Assembly: GCF_006542765.1 (NCBI RefSeq)
Contig: NZ_SKCD01000012.1
Location: forward strand, 1 to 64,000
Source of the DNA: Paenibacillus luteus
Lineage (GTDB): Bacteria > Bacillota > Bacilli > Paenibacillales > Paenibacillaceae
Length of the DNA: 64,000 nucleotides
Direction: 5' to 3'
The position numbers and the translations under genes are program-made. The notes beneath the pieces were generated by a model, which was not told the origin of the DNA, did not search any database, and saw only the letters and a list, made by a program, of their open reading frames with translations. How positions within the stretch are numbered: position 1 is the stretch's first letter; each line of letters starts with the position of its first letter. Shown one piece after another: positions 39,214 through 48,133 of this stretch.

Positions 39214-41553
39214 TTAGGAGATAAGTGGGGAATCCAGCTTATCCTGCAAAGCAGCTAGGCGAATCAGCAGAACGCTAGTCTGCGCTTTTGTCACAGGCGC
39301 ATTCGGGTTGAACTTGCCTGCCGTAGGCGTCAGCAACCCGAGCTTGATTGCTAGTGCTACAGCCCCTTTATTTTGAATGGAAGCTGCATCCTTTAAAGCG
39401 GTAACATCCTTCTCTTTGTTCATAAAGGCAGAGAGCTTGTCATAATTGAGCATTTGCATAAGCATTAATGCCAGCTGATCCCTCGTCAGCATTTTTTCGA
39501 AAAATTCCGGCTCTTTGTCATTATAAGCCTCAAGCCAATCTTCCTCGTAATAATAATCCCCGTATTCCTCATCCAAATTCTCGACTTCAAATTCATCAAA
39601 TTCTCTAATGATATCAAGCGGACTAGGTCCATAATAATCATCATTGGGATAAAAAGCCCTCTCCAGCATGACGATCCAATCTCTGATTGAGATCGTTGAA
39701 TCCGGGTAAAGCCGTCCATCCTCGTCTGTTTCCAGAATACCGAATTCCACCATGGCTCCAAGCGAAGTTCTCGCCCAATGCTTGTCAATATCCGTTGGCT
39801 GGACGATAGCCTCCTCTTCCGGATACTGTTCTTCCTCATAGGCAAGTTCGAGTTCTCCCGATACAGCATTGACAACATAATAATCGTTCGATTTATTGGT
39901 AAGTGGAAAATACACTAACTTGACTGCTGTTGTTTCGTATTCCCCCTCCAAATCCTCTGATCTCTGATGAATATACATAAGATCGGCACTCTTTGCTTTT
40001 TGAAATTTGCTGCGAGCATCCTCCAAGGAAATATTTTGTTGAAGAAGCGTAAGTTTCTTCTCCAATTGCTCAGGATCTGCCCAAGAACGGCGATATTCCC
40101 ATACCTGACCGTCGCCACTGATAGTTACAGTCGTATAATTGTCCGCAACCCCGATGCCATTAAATACTTGTGCAAAATAGAAGTGGTACATGGTCTCTCC
40201 ATTCGACTCATACGTGCTAACATCACTATCTATCCGCATGTATTTAGCTGCATTTAGGAATATGCCTGTAACCAGATCGACCGCTTTCTGCTTTGCCGTC
40301 TGCATCGTAATGGATGGTTGTTTGGTCTCGGTATCTGTCATCTCTTCACTGCCGCTGCCATCCGTATACAAAGCAAGCAATTCGCCTGTCTTGGCATTGA
40401 TGTAAGCAGTAACCGCTTTTTTATTGCTACTCTCCTTTTGGTACTGCAAAATATACTCCCACGCTGGGTAACCTGTCCCGTACCAATCCTCCAGGTAGCT
40501 GCTGCGGTCTTTCTTATATTCAGATGGAAGATTAATCGATGACAAAAGGGATGCCAAGGCCTGTTCCTCCGTCAATTTACCGCTAACCGGAATCTTTAAT
40601 GGAGAGACCGTCGATTTCAACTCGGAGAGAATGGACGGTTCTTCCGCATTTTCTCCACTCCATGCGCCTAACGCCTCTCCTGTTTTAGCATCGATAAAAG
40701 GCGTTTCATTTTCCACTTCTCCATAAACCAAGCGGTATTCATTATTCTGTGTATACATAGGATTATAATTATCGTCATAGACAGGCAGGTAATACTGCTC
40801 TAGCTGTAGCTCTTCCTTAAATTTGATTTCTGCTTGCTGCTTCGTTAATTTTATATCCGGCTTTGGGTAATCCCGGTTAGAAAGGTAAGCTCCAAATCCG
40901 ACCACGTCACCGTTTCCGTTCATCGTAATGCTAAGATTCTCTTCTTTTGAAGCATAACCATTAATATTCAAGTAATATTGGAAGGAATAATATGCCGAGG
41001 AAAAAAGAGACGGTCTGCTTTGCTCCGTATACTCCGGCTGCAAAACCAAATCGCTTTCTTTGATCGCAGGGATGGCTTTCGCGATAAAGCGTTTGGCTTT
41101 CGCCTCCGCTTGCTCTAATGTCGCTTTTAATGGATAGCTTGATTTCGCTGAGGCATGATCGGAATCAAAATAGCTAATGATTTGCCCTTTCCGTGCATCG
41201 ACCTGAACGAGACCCTCATAATTGCTTGAGGACACATCCTTCTTCCAAGATATGTTCCAAGCCGGGCTTAATGGATCGGATTCATCAAAGCTAATCTTTA
41301 CGTTTGCTTTTGCTACTTTCAGCAGCTCAGGGAGCAGCTTGGCAGCATAATTAAACGCTTCGGCTTCCGAGATAAGCTTCTTAGCCTGGGTTGTCCCAGC
41401 CTGCACCGAACTCGTTTCTCCCCCCGCCGCATAGGCAGGCTGTACATTCATCGTTCCGTTCAATAGGCCCAGCGCTAATGTAAAACCAATCATGCCTTTG
41501 AACCATCTGGAGCTTTTTACCTGCTGACCTTGCCCTTGTTTCATCAAACCCAT
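39214..41553 (-). CDS. Secreted YcdB/YcdC- and SLH-domain protein
   Basis: A cell-surface protein of 779 residues. A signal peptide ends near AYAAGG at about residue 43. The main body is a series of YcdB/YcdC (PepSY-like) repeats, visible as recurring pairs such as ISEAEAFNYAAKLLPELLKV and ASKEENLSITMNGNGDVVGF, also FIDAKTGEALGAWSG and AYINAKTGELLALYTD. The last 200 residues contain S-layer-homology modules (DKHWARTSLGAMVEFGILET, AVALAIKLGLLTPTAGKFNP) that bind pyruvylated wall polysaccharide. PepSY-type domains often inhibit proteases. The ATG at 41544 is also possible. A single gene with terminators on both sides. Confidence 0.88.
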   Translation of the reverse strand: MGLMKQGQGQQVKSSRWFKGMIGFTLALGLLNGTMNVQPAYAAGGETSSVQAGTTQAKKLISEAEAFNYAAKLLPELLKVAKANVKISFDESDPLSPAWNISWKKDVSSSNYEGLVQVDARKGQIISYFDSDHASAKSSYPLKATLEQAEAKAKRFIAKAIPAIKESDLVLQPEYTEQSRPSLFSSAYYSFQYYLNINGYASKEENLSITMNGNGDVVGFGAYLSNRDYPKPDIKLTKQQAEIKFKEELQLEQYYLPVYDDNYNPMYTQNNEYRLVYGEVENETPFIDAKTGEALGAWSGENAEEPSILSELKSTVSPLKIPVSGKLTEEQALASLLSSINLPSEYKKDRSSYLEDWYGTGYPAWEYILQYQKESSNKKAVTAYINAKTGELLALYTDGSGSEEMTDTETKQPSITMQTAKQKAVDLVTGIFLNAAKYMRIDSDVSTYESNGETMYHFYFAQVFNGIGVADNYTTVTISGDGQVWEYRRSWADPEQLEKKLTLLQQNISLEDARSKFQKAKSADLMYIHQRSEDLEGEYETTAVKLVYFPLTNKSNDYYVVNAVSGELELAYEEEQYPEEEAIVQPTDIDKHWARTSLGAMVEFGILETDEDGRLYPDSTISIRDWIVMLERAFYPNDDYYGPSPLDIIREFDEFEVENLDEEYGDYYYEEDWLEAYNDKEPEFFEKMLTRDQLALMLMQMLNYDKLSAFMNKEKDVTALKDAASIQNKGAVALAIKLGLLTPTAGKFNPNAPVTKAQTSVLLIRLAALQDKLDSPLIS

Positions 41554-41630
41554 CGCCCTCTCATCTGTACAGCGTTAAAGAAATAAGACCATGATCCATT
41601 CTAGGATAAAATTTCATTTTTTACCATACA

Positions 41631-41684
41631 AAAAAACCGAATAAACACATGCGTGATGCATGGTTCATTCGGTTCTTTCTTTTT
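41631..41684. terminator. Bidirectional terminator downstream of sspH
   Basis: Outer arms ACCGAAT / ATTCGGT with an inner CATGC / GCATG stem, an A-run on the left and a long T-rich tract on the right. It ends sspH on the minus strand. Confidence 0.75.
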
Positions 41685-41700
41685 TTATTCGCTTTGACCT

Positions 41701-41886
41701 TTATTTGTCAATTTCCTTCAAGCGGTCACAGGAAACGGTTTTCGTATTTATTGGGTTATTGCCGACCGTTACCGTGGCCATCCCGTTCGCTTCATCGATA
41801 TTTTCGATCCAGACGGAATCCTCATCCAATTGGACGGCAAAGGTCTGGTCCGATTCGTAGATTTGCTTTGCTCGCGCTGTATCCAT
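41701..41886 (-). CDS. sspH: Small acid-soluble spore protein, H type
   Basis: A 61-residue protein starting MDTARAKQIYESDQTFAVQL, with WIENIDEANGMATVTVGNN and a final SCDRLKEIDK, the pattern of the SspH family (known forespore-specific proteins of Bacillus, about 59 residues). GGAGG lies about 8 bases upstream. Forespore expression by sigmaG is expected (family knowledge). Confidence 0.88.
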   Translation of the reverse strand: MDTARAKQIYESDQTFAVQLDEDSVWIENIDEANGMATVTVGNNPINTKTVSCDRLKEIDK

Positions 41887-41937
41887 GTTCTATCCCTCCT
41901 TCATTCGAACTAGTCAGCGCAGAATGCGCCGACGTGT

Positions 41938-42120
41938 TTATTTGGATTCCTGCTCCATCGTATCCGTGGTGGATTCATCGATAAGACCATTTTGCAGAGT
42001 CACGTTACCGCCACCCAAGCCTTCATTCACCATTCGGTCAATATCCATAAAATAATCCTCTCGGCCCTCATGCTTTGGATCGGAAGCCGCTTGTTTTTCC
42101 TCATTGTTCGTATCTGCCAC
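41938..42120 (-). CDS. Small acidic hypothetical protein
   Basis: A 60-residue, very polar protein (MADTNNEEKQAASDPKHEGR, then VNEGLGGGNVTLQNGLIDES). The GTG at 42120 follows GGGAGG at 7 bases; an upstream ATG at 42150 lacks a site. It resembles the small YozQ/DUF4025-type proteins in its end region, but the match is weak. Next to sspH, so a spore-related role is conceivable. Confidence 0.6.
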   Translation of the reverse strand: MADTNNEEKQAASDPKHEGREDYFMDIDRMVNEGLGGGNVTLQNGLIDESTTDTMEQESK

Positions 42121-42269
42121 GGTATGCCCTCCCAAAAGTTTTGCGGACAAACAAAAACGCCATCGGCGACCTCTGGCGCCTATAAAACGTTTTGGTGTCC
42201 GCTATGACGGCTTGCGTTGCTAAGCCACTATGCAAAATATGCCCGAAACAGCGGCCAGTCATGCATCGT

Positions 42270-43700
42270 TCAAAGCAGCGGCGAGAGCATGTGAAGCAGG
42301 GATTCAGCCCATTTTTGACAGCCTGGCCTTTGGCGAAAAGCAGATAGCTCTAGTTGCTTACTGAAATACATATCCTCCATAAAGTCAGCCTCGAGCCGGT
42401 TTATTGTGCGTTCATCGAACAGCACCGCGTTCAGCTCGAAATTGCAGTACAAGCTGCGCATATCTACGTTGGCCGTGCCAACGGTTGCCAGCATATGATC
42501 GATAATCATTACCTTTGCATGAACAAAACCTTTTTGATAACGGTACACTTTTACTCCCGCTTCCAATAAATCCTCTACGTAAGATAGCGTGGCAAGCAGC
42601 ACCAGCTTGGAGTCCCCTAGTCCTGGAATAATGAGCCTGACGTCAATTCCGCTAAGCGCAGCTGTCCGAAGTCCCATTAACAAGGATGCATCGGGTATAA
42701 AGTAGGGGGTCGTAATAAAAATCCGCGAGCTAGCGCCTGTGATTGCCGCAAACATCACCTCAGCGATTTTTTGGTCATGCTTGCCCGGCTTGCTAGAGAC
42801 GATCAATACGCGTTCTTCCTCATCGCATGTATGCGGAGGCATATAAGCTTTGCCGCCCAGCTCTTCTTTAGCAGCAAACGCCCAATCATTCATAAACAAC
42901 TCCTGAAGGTAATAGACCGAATCCCCCTCCAAACGCAAATGGGTATCGCGCCAAAAGCCCAACTTCAGGTCTTTCCCCAAATACTCATCTCCGATGTTAA
43001 TGCCTCCGATAAAGCCTACCCTGCCATCTACGACAACGATTTTACGATGATTTCGATAATTGAGCCGCCTGTCATAAAAGGCTAGTCGTGGCGGCAGAAA
43101 GCAGCTGGTCTTTACGCCTGCTTGTCTCAGCTCAGCAATATAGGCTTCACTTAGCGATAAGCTGCCTATCCCGTCATAGACAACCCGAACCTCCACACCC
43201 TCCCTTGCTTTACGGGTAAGCACCTCCAGGAAACGATTACCGATTTCATCCGCTCGTATCGTGTAATAGTCCATATGTATATGATGGCTCGCTTGCTCCA
43301 GCTGCTCCAAAATCGCCTCATAAGTGTCATGGCCATTCGTGAGTACATGTACCTCATTTCTGCGCGTAATCGGAAATGGTGCGAGTCCCTGAAGCATCGC
43401 ATACAGCTTTTCCTGTCTTTCCAACTGCTTGTTGCCGATGTCCACTAATGCGCTAACCTGCTCTGACATCTGATTCGCCCTTTGTACCGCTTCATGCTTA
43501 AATCGTTCTATTCGTCTGCGCTTAGTAAAGTGCTTGGCAAGCAGCAGATAGGCTGCAAAGCCTATAAATGGACAGATAAAAACAAGAAGCAGCCATGCGG
43601 TCAGTTGTGCTGGCCTACGGTGCTCCATTACAAAAACAGCACCGATTTGGGCAATATAAGCGGCAAGAATTACCGTCAGCCAAATGCACCAAACTGCCAT
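42270..43700 (-). CDS. cls: Cardiolipin synthase (phospholipase D family)
   Basis: A 476-residue membrane enzyme joining two phosphatidylglycerol molecules into cardiolipin. Two N-terminal membrane helices (residues about 5-55) are followed by two HKD catalytic motifs: NHRKIVVVDGRVGFIGG in the first half and VHAKVMIIDHMLATVGTAN in the second. The C-terminal FRQRPGCQKWAESLLHMLSP is typical. A single gene. Confidence 0.94.
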   Translation of the reverse strand: MAVWCIWLTVILAAYIAQIGAVFVMEHRRPAQLTAWLLLVFICPFIGFAAYLLLAKHFTKRRRIERFKHEAVQRANQMSEQVSALVDIGNKQLERQEKLYAMLQGLAPFPITRRNEVHVLTNGHDTYEAILEQLEQASHHIHMDYYTIRADEIGNRFLEVLTRKAREGVEVRVVYDGIGSLSLSEAYIAELRQAGVKTSCFLPPRLAFYDRRLNYRNHRKIVVVDGRVGFIGGINIGDEYLGKDLKLGFWRDTHLRLEGDSVYYLQELFMNDWAFAAKEELGGKAYMPPHTCDEEERVLIVSSKPGKHDQKIAEVMFAAITGASSRIFITTPYFIPDASLLMGLRTAALSGIDVRLIIPGLGDSKLVLLATLSYVEDLLEAGVKVYRYQKGFVHAKVMIIDHMLATVGTANVDMRSLYCNFELNAVLFDERTINRLEADFMEDMYFSKQLELSAFRQRPGCQKWAESLLHMLSPLL

Positions 43701-43788
43701 TCAAACACCTCTTTCTCGCCTTGACCATCCCCGTATGACAAGTGTTCTCTAGTTTGAGCGGCAGTAAAGAAACGTATACTAGGGCACA

Positions 43789-43826
43789 AAAAAAAGCCTG
43801 CCGGTTATCGTTAACCGTTCAGACTT
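43789..43826 (-). terminator. Terminator at the end of the polysaccharide operon
   Basis: The imperfect stem AGTCTG-CGGTTA / TAACCG-CAGGCT, read on the minus strand, is followed by eight U. It lies just after the last glycosyltransferase gene of the cluster. Confidence 0.8.
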
Positions 43827-43843
43827 ATATACGAATAAACTGA

Positions 43844-44815
43844 TTAAGATTTCAAAGTAACGTTTGCCCCGTTATTCTCCAGTTGAGCAAAAATAAGACG
43901 GTGCATGCTTAATTTGCGGGTAACAAAGGCAGGCAGGAGCCGATAATTCATCCCCAGCTTGTAACCAATGAGCTTGGCCGCCGATTCAGCTACCAGCTTC
44001 GGAACGAGCAGCCATTGGCGCTTGCGGTGCAGCTCCTTAAGCTGCAGCTTCACGAGCTTGGAGCCTGCCTTGCCTACGGCGCTGTACGGTGTAATCCAGG
44101 TATTGCAGCGCATCGATATGCCGTTATCAAAATAACGCTTGAATTGCTGCATGACCGTATAGTTATGTGAATGATAAACGACGGCTTTGGCACTATAAGC
44201 TACCTTATAACCCGTCAGGACACATTTTGCCGCCATAAACAAATCCTCATTAAAAATAACGGGCTCTTGAAAGCGTCCCATGCTCTCAAACGTCTCCCGC
44301 CGGATCGCGGAGCAAACGTTGGAACAAAAAAAAGTCTTAATGCCTAATTGCTCGATATCCTCGTAGCTCTTGACCTCCGATTGCTGCGGATAATTATGCT
44401 GCCGTGCCAGCTTCTCCAGCAACGTAGCCTCGGGTCTGGCGATTTGTCTCGCATAAGCATAAACAACCTTATCCCCTTCGGCAAGCGGCCTGATCAGCTC
44501 CTCAATGAGCTTATCATCATATGGCAGCGCATCCTGCGTCATAAACATGAGTATATCGCCTCGCGCCTCCATAGCCGCTCTATTGCGCGTGCCGCCGTGG
44601 TCAAACTCCGCTCGATCCACCTTCATCACGCGTGCGCCTGCTCTTTGCGCCAGCTCCGCCGTTCCATCGGTCGAGCAGGAATCAATAACAATAATCTCGT
44701 AGGGCAGCACGCTCTGCCGTTGCAGCCGCTCTAACAGCTGCTCCAGCTCAGTGCCTGCATTCAAGGTTGGAATAATGACCGATACTTTAGAAGCTGATTC
44801 CCGGTTAGTATGCAT
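43844..44815 (-). CDS. GT2 glycosyltransferase (rhamnosyltransferase-like)
   Basis: An inverting GT-A transferase of 323 residues. The nucleotide-sugar site is in SVIIPTLNAGTELEQLLERL and IVIDSCSTDGT, followed by the DHGGTRNRA motif typical of bacterial rhamnosyltransferases and the DxD-like FMTQDALP. NEDLFMAAKC is the acceptor/base region. C-terminal helices may touch the membrane. It overlaps the end of the upstream phosphosugar-transferase gene by 11 bases, so it probably adds the first sugar(s) after the lipid-linked primer (inference). Confidence 0.9.
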   Translation of the reverse strand: MHTNRESASKVSVIIPTLNAGTELEQLLERLQRQSVLPYEIIVIDSCSTDGTAELAQRAGARVMKVDRAEFDHGGTRNRAAMEARGDILMFMTQDALPYDDKLIEELIRPLAEGDKVVYAYARQIARPEATLLEKLARQHNYPQQSEVKSYEDIEQLGIKTFFCSNVCSAIRRETFESMGRFQEPVIFNEDLFMAAKCVLTGYKVAYSAKAVVYHSHNYTVMQQFKRYFDNGISMRCNTWITPYSAVGKAGSKLVKLQLKELHRKRQWLLVPKLVAESAAKLIGYKLGMNYRLLPAFVTRKLSMHRLIFAQLENNGANVTLKS

Positions 44816-46211
44816 TTTTGTTCATCAGGCCCTTCAGTACCGTTTTGAAAATTATTTTGATATCGAAGAAAAACGTCCAGTTCTCGATATAAAAAATGTC
44901 GAACATGATCCGGTCCTGAATCGACGTATCGCCTCTGAGACCGTTGGTTTGCGCCCAGCCTGTAATGCCGGGCCGAATCTGATGCTTAATCATATATTTC
45001 GGAATTTTCTCTTTAAATTGATGAACAAAATAGGGACGCTCCGGACGCGGTCCGACAACGCTCATATGCCCTAGCAGCACATTAAAAAACTGCGGCAGCT
45101 CATCCAGGCTGGTCCGGCGCAGGAAGCTGCCAAACTTCGTCCGGCGCGGATCATTTTCGACCGTCCACTGCGTATCCGAAACCGCATCCGTCGATACATG
45201 CATAGAACGGAATTTAAACATCGGAAACGTCTTGCGATCCAGTCCCATCCGCTCTTGCTTAAAGAGAATGGGGCCGGGAGAAGTCAGCTTCAGACCTATA
45301 ACAATAAATAGCATAATGGGAGAAGTCATTATAATAGCCGCAATCGAAAAAGCAATATCAAACCATCTCTTCAAAATTCGGTTACTCAGCTCATCGAGTG
45401 GAATGTCCCTTACGTTAATTAGCGGTATGCCTGCAAAATTGTCAAAAAACGGACGTGCAGGCAGCAAATCGAAGAAGTCTGGAATAATGAGCGTCTTCAC
45501 GCCTGTCTGTTCGCATATTTCAATAATTTCAGCATACTTCTCATGAGCTTCAAGCGGCAGCGCAATAATAACCTCATCAATCGGATGTTTCTCCAGCTTC
45601 CGCTTCAAGTCATCCAGCATGCCGATAATCGGCTTCATATGGCTATGCTCTTGCGAATGGTCCTTATGGTAATCGTCCAGAAAGCCGACAACTTCATAAC
45701 CTAAATCCGGATGCTGCTGCAAGTTGTTATAGAAGCTGCGCCCTACCGAACCCGCGCCTACGATGAGCACGAACCGTTTATTGAAGCCTTTACGGCGGAA
45801 GGAAGCTAATATCGATTTCACCCAGTAGCGGTATACCGTGATCGCGACAAAATTCATAACAAAGAAAATGGCGAGAAATTCCCGGGAAATATGTACCTCG
45901 CGCGTAAAGAAAAATAAACTCAGCAGCCCAAGAAAGCTGATCGTTTGAATCTGCAAAATTCTTAACACTTCATAGGAATAATTCTTGCGGCGTTTGGGTG
46001 AATAAAACTGAAAATAAAACCCAACGAGAACCGCCGAAAAGGAGTAGATCGTCCCCCATAATAAATAAGTAGAAAACGATACGGAATTATAGCTTGGAAG
46101 CAGGCCGCTATAAAATTTAAGCCAATACGCAGCCATAAAGACGACCAATGTACAAGATAAATCCGCCAACATATACAGTTGGGTCAAGAACCGTTGATTT
46201 TGCCTTAACAT
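44805..46211 (-). CDS. Initiating polyprenyl-phosphate sugar phosphotransferase (WbaP/WsfP-like)
   Basis: An integral membrane enzyme of 468 residues that transfers a hexose-1-phosphate to undecaprenyl phosphate. Four membrane helices occupy residues about 10-130, then a Rossmann-like domain (RFVLIVGAGSVGRSFYNNLQ), a re-entrant helix (RWFDIAFSIAAIIMTSPIML) and the catalytic domain (LFKQERMGLDRKTFPMFKFR, DELPQFFNVLLGHMSVVGPR). This is the full-length WbaP/WcaJ plan. In S-layer glycan loci the equivalent WsfP/WsaP starts the chain with galactose (known). The ATG at 46211 follows AGGTGA. Confidence 0.93.
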   Translation of the reverse strand: MLRQNQRFLTQLYMLADLSCTLVVFMAAYWLKFYSGLLPSYNSVSFSTYLLWGTIYSFSAVLVGFYFQFYSPKRRKNYSYEVLRILQIQTISFLGLLSLFFFTREVHISREFLAIFFVMNFVAITVYRYWVKSILASFRRKGFNKRFVLIVGAGSVGRSFYNNLQQHPDLGYEVVGFLDDYHKDHSQEHSHMKPIIGMLDDLKRKLEKHPIDEVIIALPLEAHEKYAEIIEICEQTGVKTLIIPDFFDLLPARPFFDNFAGIPLINVRDIPLDELSNRILKRWFDIAFSIAAIIMTSPIMLFIVIGLKLTSPGPILFKQERMGLDRKTFPMFKFRSMHVSTDAVSDTQWTVENDPRRTKFGSFLRRTSLDELPQFFNVLLGHMSVVGPRPERPYFVHQFKEKIPKYMIKHQIRPGITGWAQTNGLRGDTSIQDRIMFDIFYIENWTFFFDIKIIFKTVLKGLMNKNAY

Positions 46212-46344
46212 TCGCCGTTATCACCTGCATTCTCTTAAATTTCGACTCTATCTGCATTGTACCAAATATAGCAAGCGAGGAGAACCCCATATATTCCCAT
46301 AAAGAGTCGGAGGCTCTGCTTCACTTTTACTCCTAGTGTATCTC

Positions 46345-47277
46345 TTATTGAAGATTCTTCTGCATTGCTTTCTGAATGAGCCACTTACGTTTAGCCATCA
46401 TGTCTGGCATACTGCGAAAAATCGCTGGCCAGCAGCGGAGCAAGCCTGGCTCCCTTAGGACAATATAGCCTAACTTAATAATCTCAGCAGCAGCAATCCA
46501 TGGACCTATCACTACAGAATGCCAACCTATCGGTTCATTTTTCAATAGTGTAAAAAACCGATTCTGATAGGAATGCTGGCGTACAAACAACGGAACGCTG
46601 CTGCGCCCGCCTTTCTTCCAGCCCCGATGGTGCACGGCATACGCTGCAGGCACATAATAAGAAGTCCAGCCCAGCTTCCGTGCACGCCAAGCCACATCGA
46701 CATCCTCTTTGTAAGCAAAAAAATGCTCATCAAAAAATTGCCCTTCATAAGAAATGTCTTCCATCATCGCTCTTCGATAAACAGCCGCCGCACCAGAAAC
46801 CCCAAAAACTTGCTTGGTTTCATTCCAGTTGGCCGTTGGCTCGCCTGTTGCTAGATCAAAGGCATTTCTTGTACGCTTCATCCCAAGTCCTGCGCTATCC
46901 ATCATTTCTCTATTAGACGCAAGAACGAGCTGTCCGGTTGCACTTCCAACCAAAGGATTTTGCTCCATGAAACGAATGGTTTCCGACAAATAGTCTGGGT
47001 CAAGCGTCACGTCTGGATTTAATACGAGCACATAATCCGAACGGGTCTGCCGAATAGCCTGATTTTGGCCGCCGGCAAACCCGTTGTTCACTTTGTTCGC
47101 TATAAAATGGACCTGCTCCGCATAAGGTCTTACACGCTCAGCCGTTCCATCCGAGGAAGCATTGTCTACTACGACAATGCGCTCCACCGGAAAGCTTTGC
47201 TGCATAACAGCTTGCAGACAGTTTTCAATATCTTCTGCGCTATTATAAGTCACAATACAAACGCTAGCTGTAGGCAT
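46345..47277 (-). CDS. GT2 glycosyltransferase (rhamnosyltransferase-like)
   Basis: A GT-A enzyme of 310 residues with SVCIVTYNSAEDIENCLQAV, VVVDNASSDGTAERV, GFAGGQNQAIRQTRSDYVLV and LNPDVTLDPDYL, the GT2 rhamnosyltransferase pattern, and EDVDVAWRARKLGW near the catalytic base. The ATG at 47277 has the site AGTGAT 6 bases before it and follows the rmlD stop by 7 bases; a GTG at 47292 has no site. Likely uses dTDP-L-rhamnose made by the genes directly upstream. Confidence 0.9.
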   Translation of the reverse strand: MPTASVCIVTYNSAEDIENCLQAVMQQSFPVERIVVVDNASSDGTAERVRPYAEQVHFIANKVNNGFAGGQNQAIRQTRSDYVLVLNPDVTLDPDYLSETIRFMEQNPLVGSATGQLVLASNREMMDSAGLGMKRTRNAFDLATGEPTANWNETKQVFGVSGAAAVYRRAMMEDISYEGQFFDEHFFAYKEDVDVAWRARKLGWTSYYVPAAYAVHHRGWKKGGRSSVPLFVRQHSYQNRFFTLLKNEPIGWHSVVIGPWIAAAEIIKLGYIVLREPGLLRCWPAIFRSMPDMMAKRKWLIQKAMQKNLQ

Positions 47278-47284
47278 GGTTTTA

Positions 47285-48133
47285 TCACTCACTGTCTTTG
47301 AGATAGTGGTTTAACGCTTCCCTCCACGGCCGAAGCAATTGAAGACCATTGCTCCGAATGGCCGAATGATCCATGACTGAATAGGCTGGTCTTGGTGCTG
47401 GCCGCGGAAAATCTGCTGTCGTACAAGGCTCAACAAGAATAGACGTGCCGCTGTCTTCAAAAATAGCATTTGCGAACTCAAACCAAGAGCAGACTCCGCT
47501 ATTGGATGCATGATAGATGCCATAATAATCAGTATGAACAAGCTCTAGCAAAAAGGCAGCCAAATCATACGTATACGTAGGCGAGCCTACTTGATCCGAG
47601 ACTACCTTCAGTCGATCGCGTTCGCCAGCCATTTTCAGCATCGTTTTTACAAAATTGTTGCCATATTTCCCATACACCCAAGAAGTACGGACGATATAAA
47701 ATCGATCATGGAGCGTCTGCACGGCTTGCTCCCCCGCGAGCTTCGACTTGCCATAGACGGTTTGCGGATTCGTCTGATCATATTCGTTGTAAGGAATGTT
47801 GGAAGTTCCATCAAATACATAATCTGTACCGATATAACAAAGCTTAGCTCCAACCTCACGGGCTGCAACCGCCACATTTCGGGTAGCCGCCGCATTCACG
47901 CGAAAAGCTTCGTCCGGCTCGGACTCGGCTTTATCTACAGCGGTATAAGCAGCACAATGAATTACAACATCAGGCTGGTGAATGGCAAATATATTCCGGC
48001 ATGCCGGCAAGCTTGTAATATCCAGCTCATTACGGCCAAAACCAATGATCTCAGCCGTTTCCGCCTTCCATTCTGCCAATTCACGGCCAAGCTGCCCGTT
48101 AGCGCCTGTGATGACAATTTTTATTTTAGACAT
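47285..48133 (-). CDS. rmlD: dTDP-4-dehydrorhamnose reductase
   Basis: A short-chain dehydrogenase of 282 residues, the last step of dTDP-L-rhamnose synthesis. The NAD(P)H-binding VITGANGQLGRELAEW, the tyrosine/lysine pair in NPQTVYGKSKLAGEQAV, YIGTDYVFDGTSNIPY and the end RPWREALNHYL all fit RmlD/RfbD. Its start overlaps rmlB by 8 bases. Confidence 0.96.
   Translation of the reverse strand: MSKIKIVITGANGQLGRELAEWKAETAEIIGFGRNELDITSLPACRNIFAIHQPDVVIHCAAYTAVDKAESEPDEAFRVNAAATRNVAVAAREVGAKLCYIGTDYVFDGTSNIPYNEYDQTNPQTVYGKSKLAGEQAVQTLHDRFYIVRTSWVYGKYGNNFVKTMLKMAGERDRLKVVSDQVGSPTYTYDLAAFLLELVHTDYYGIYHASNSGVCSWFEFANAIFEDSGTSILVEPCTTADFPRPAPRPAYSVMDHSAIRSNGLQLLRPWREALNHYLKDSE

Noticed and set aside
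42151..42269. Hairpin-rich gap with AAAACG...CGTTTT arms considered as a small RNA
   Set aside because: Arms are short and interrupted; no promoter or terminator could be paired with it.
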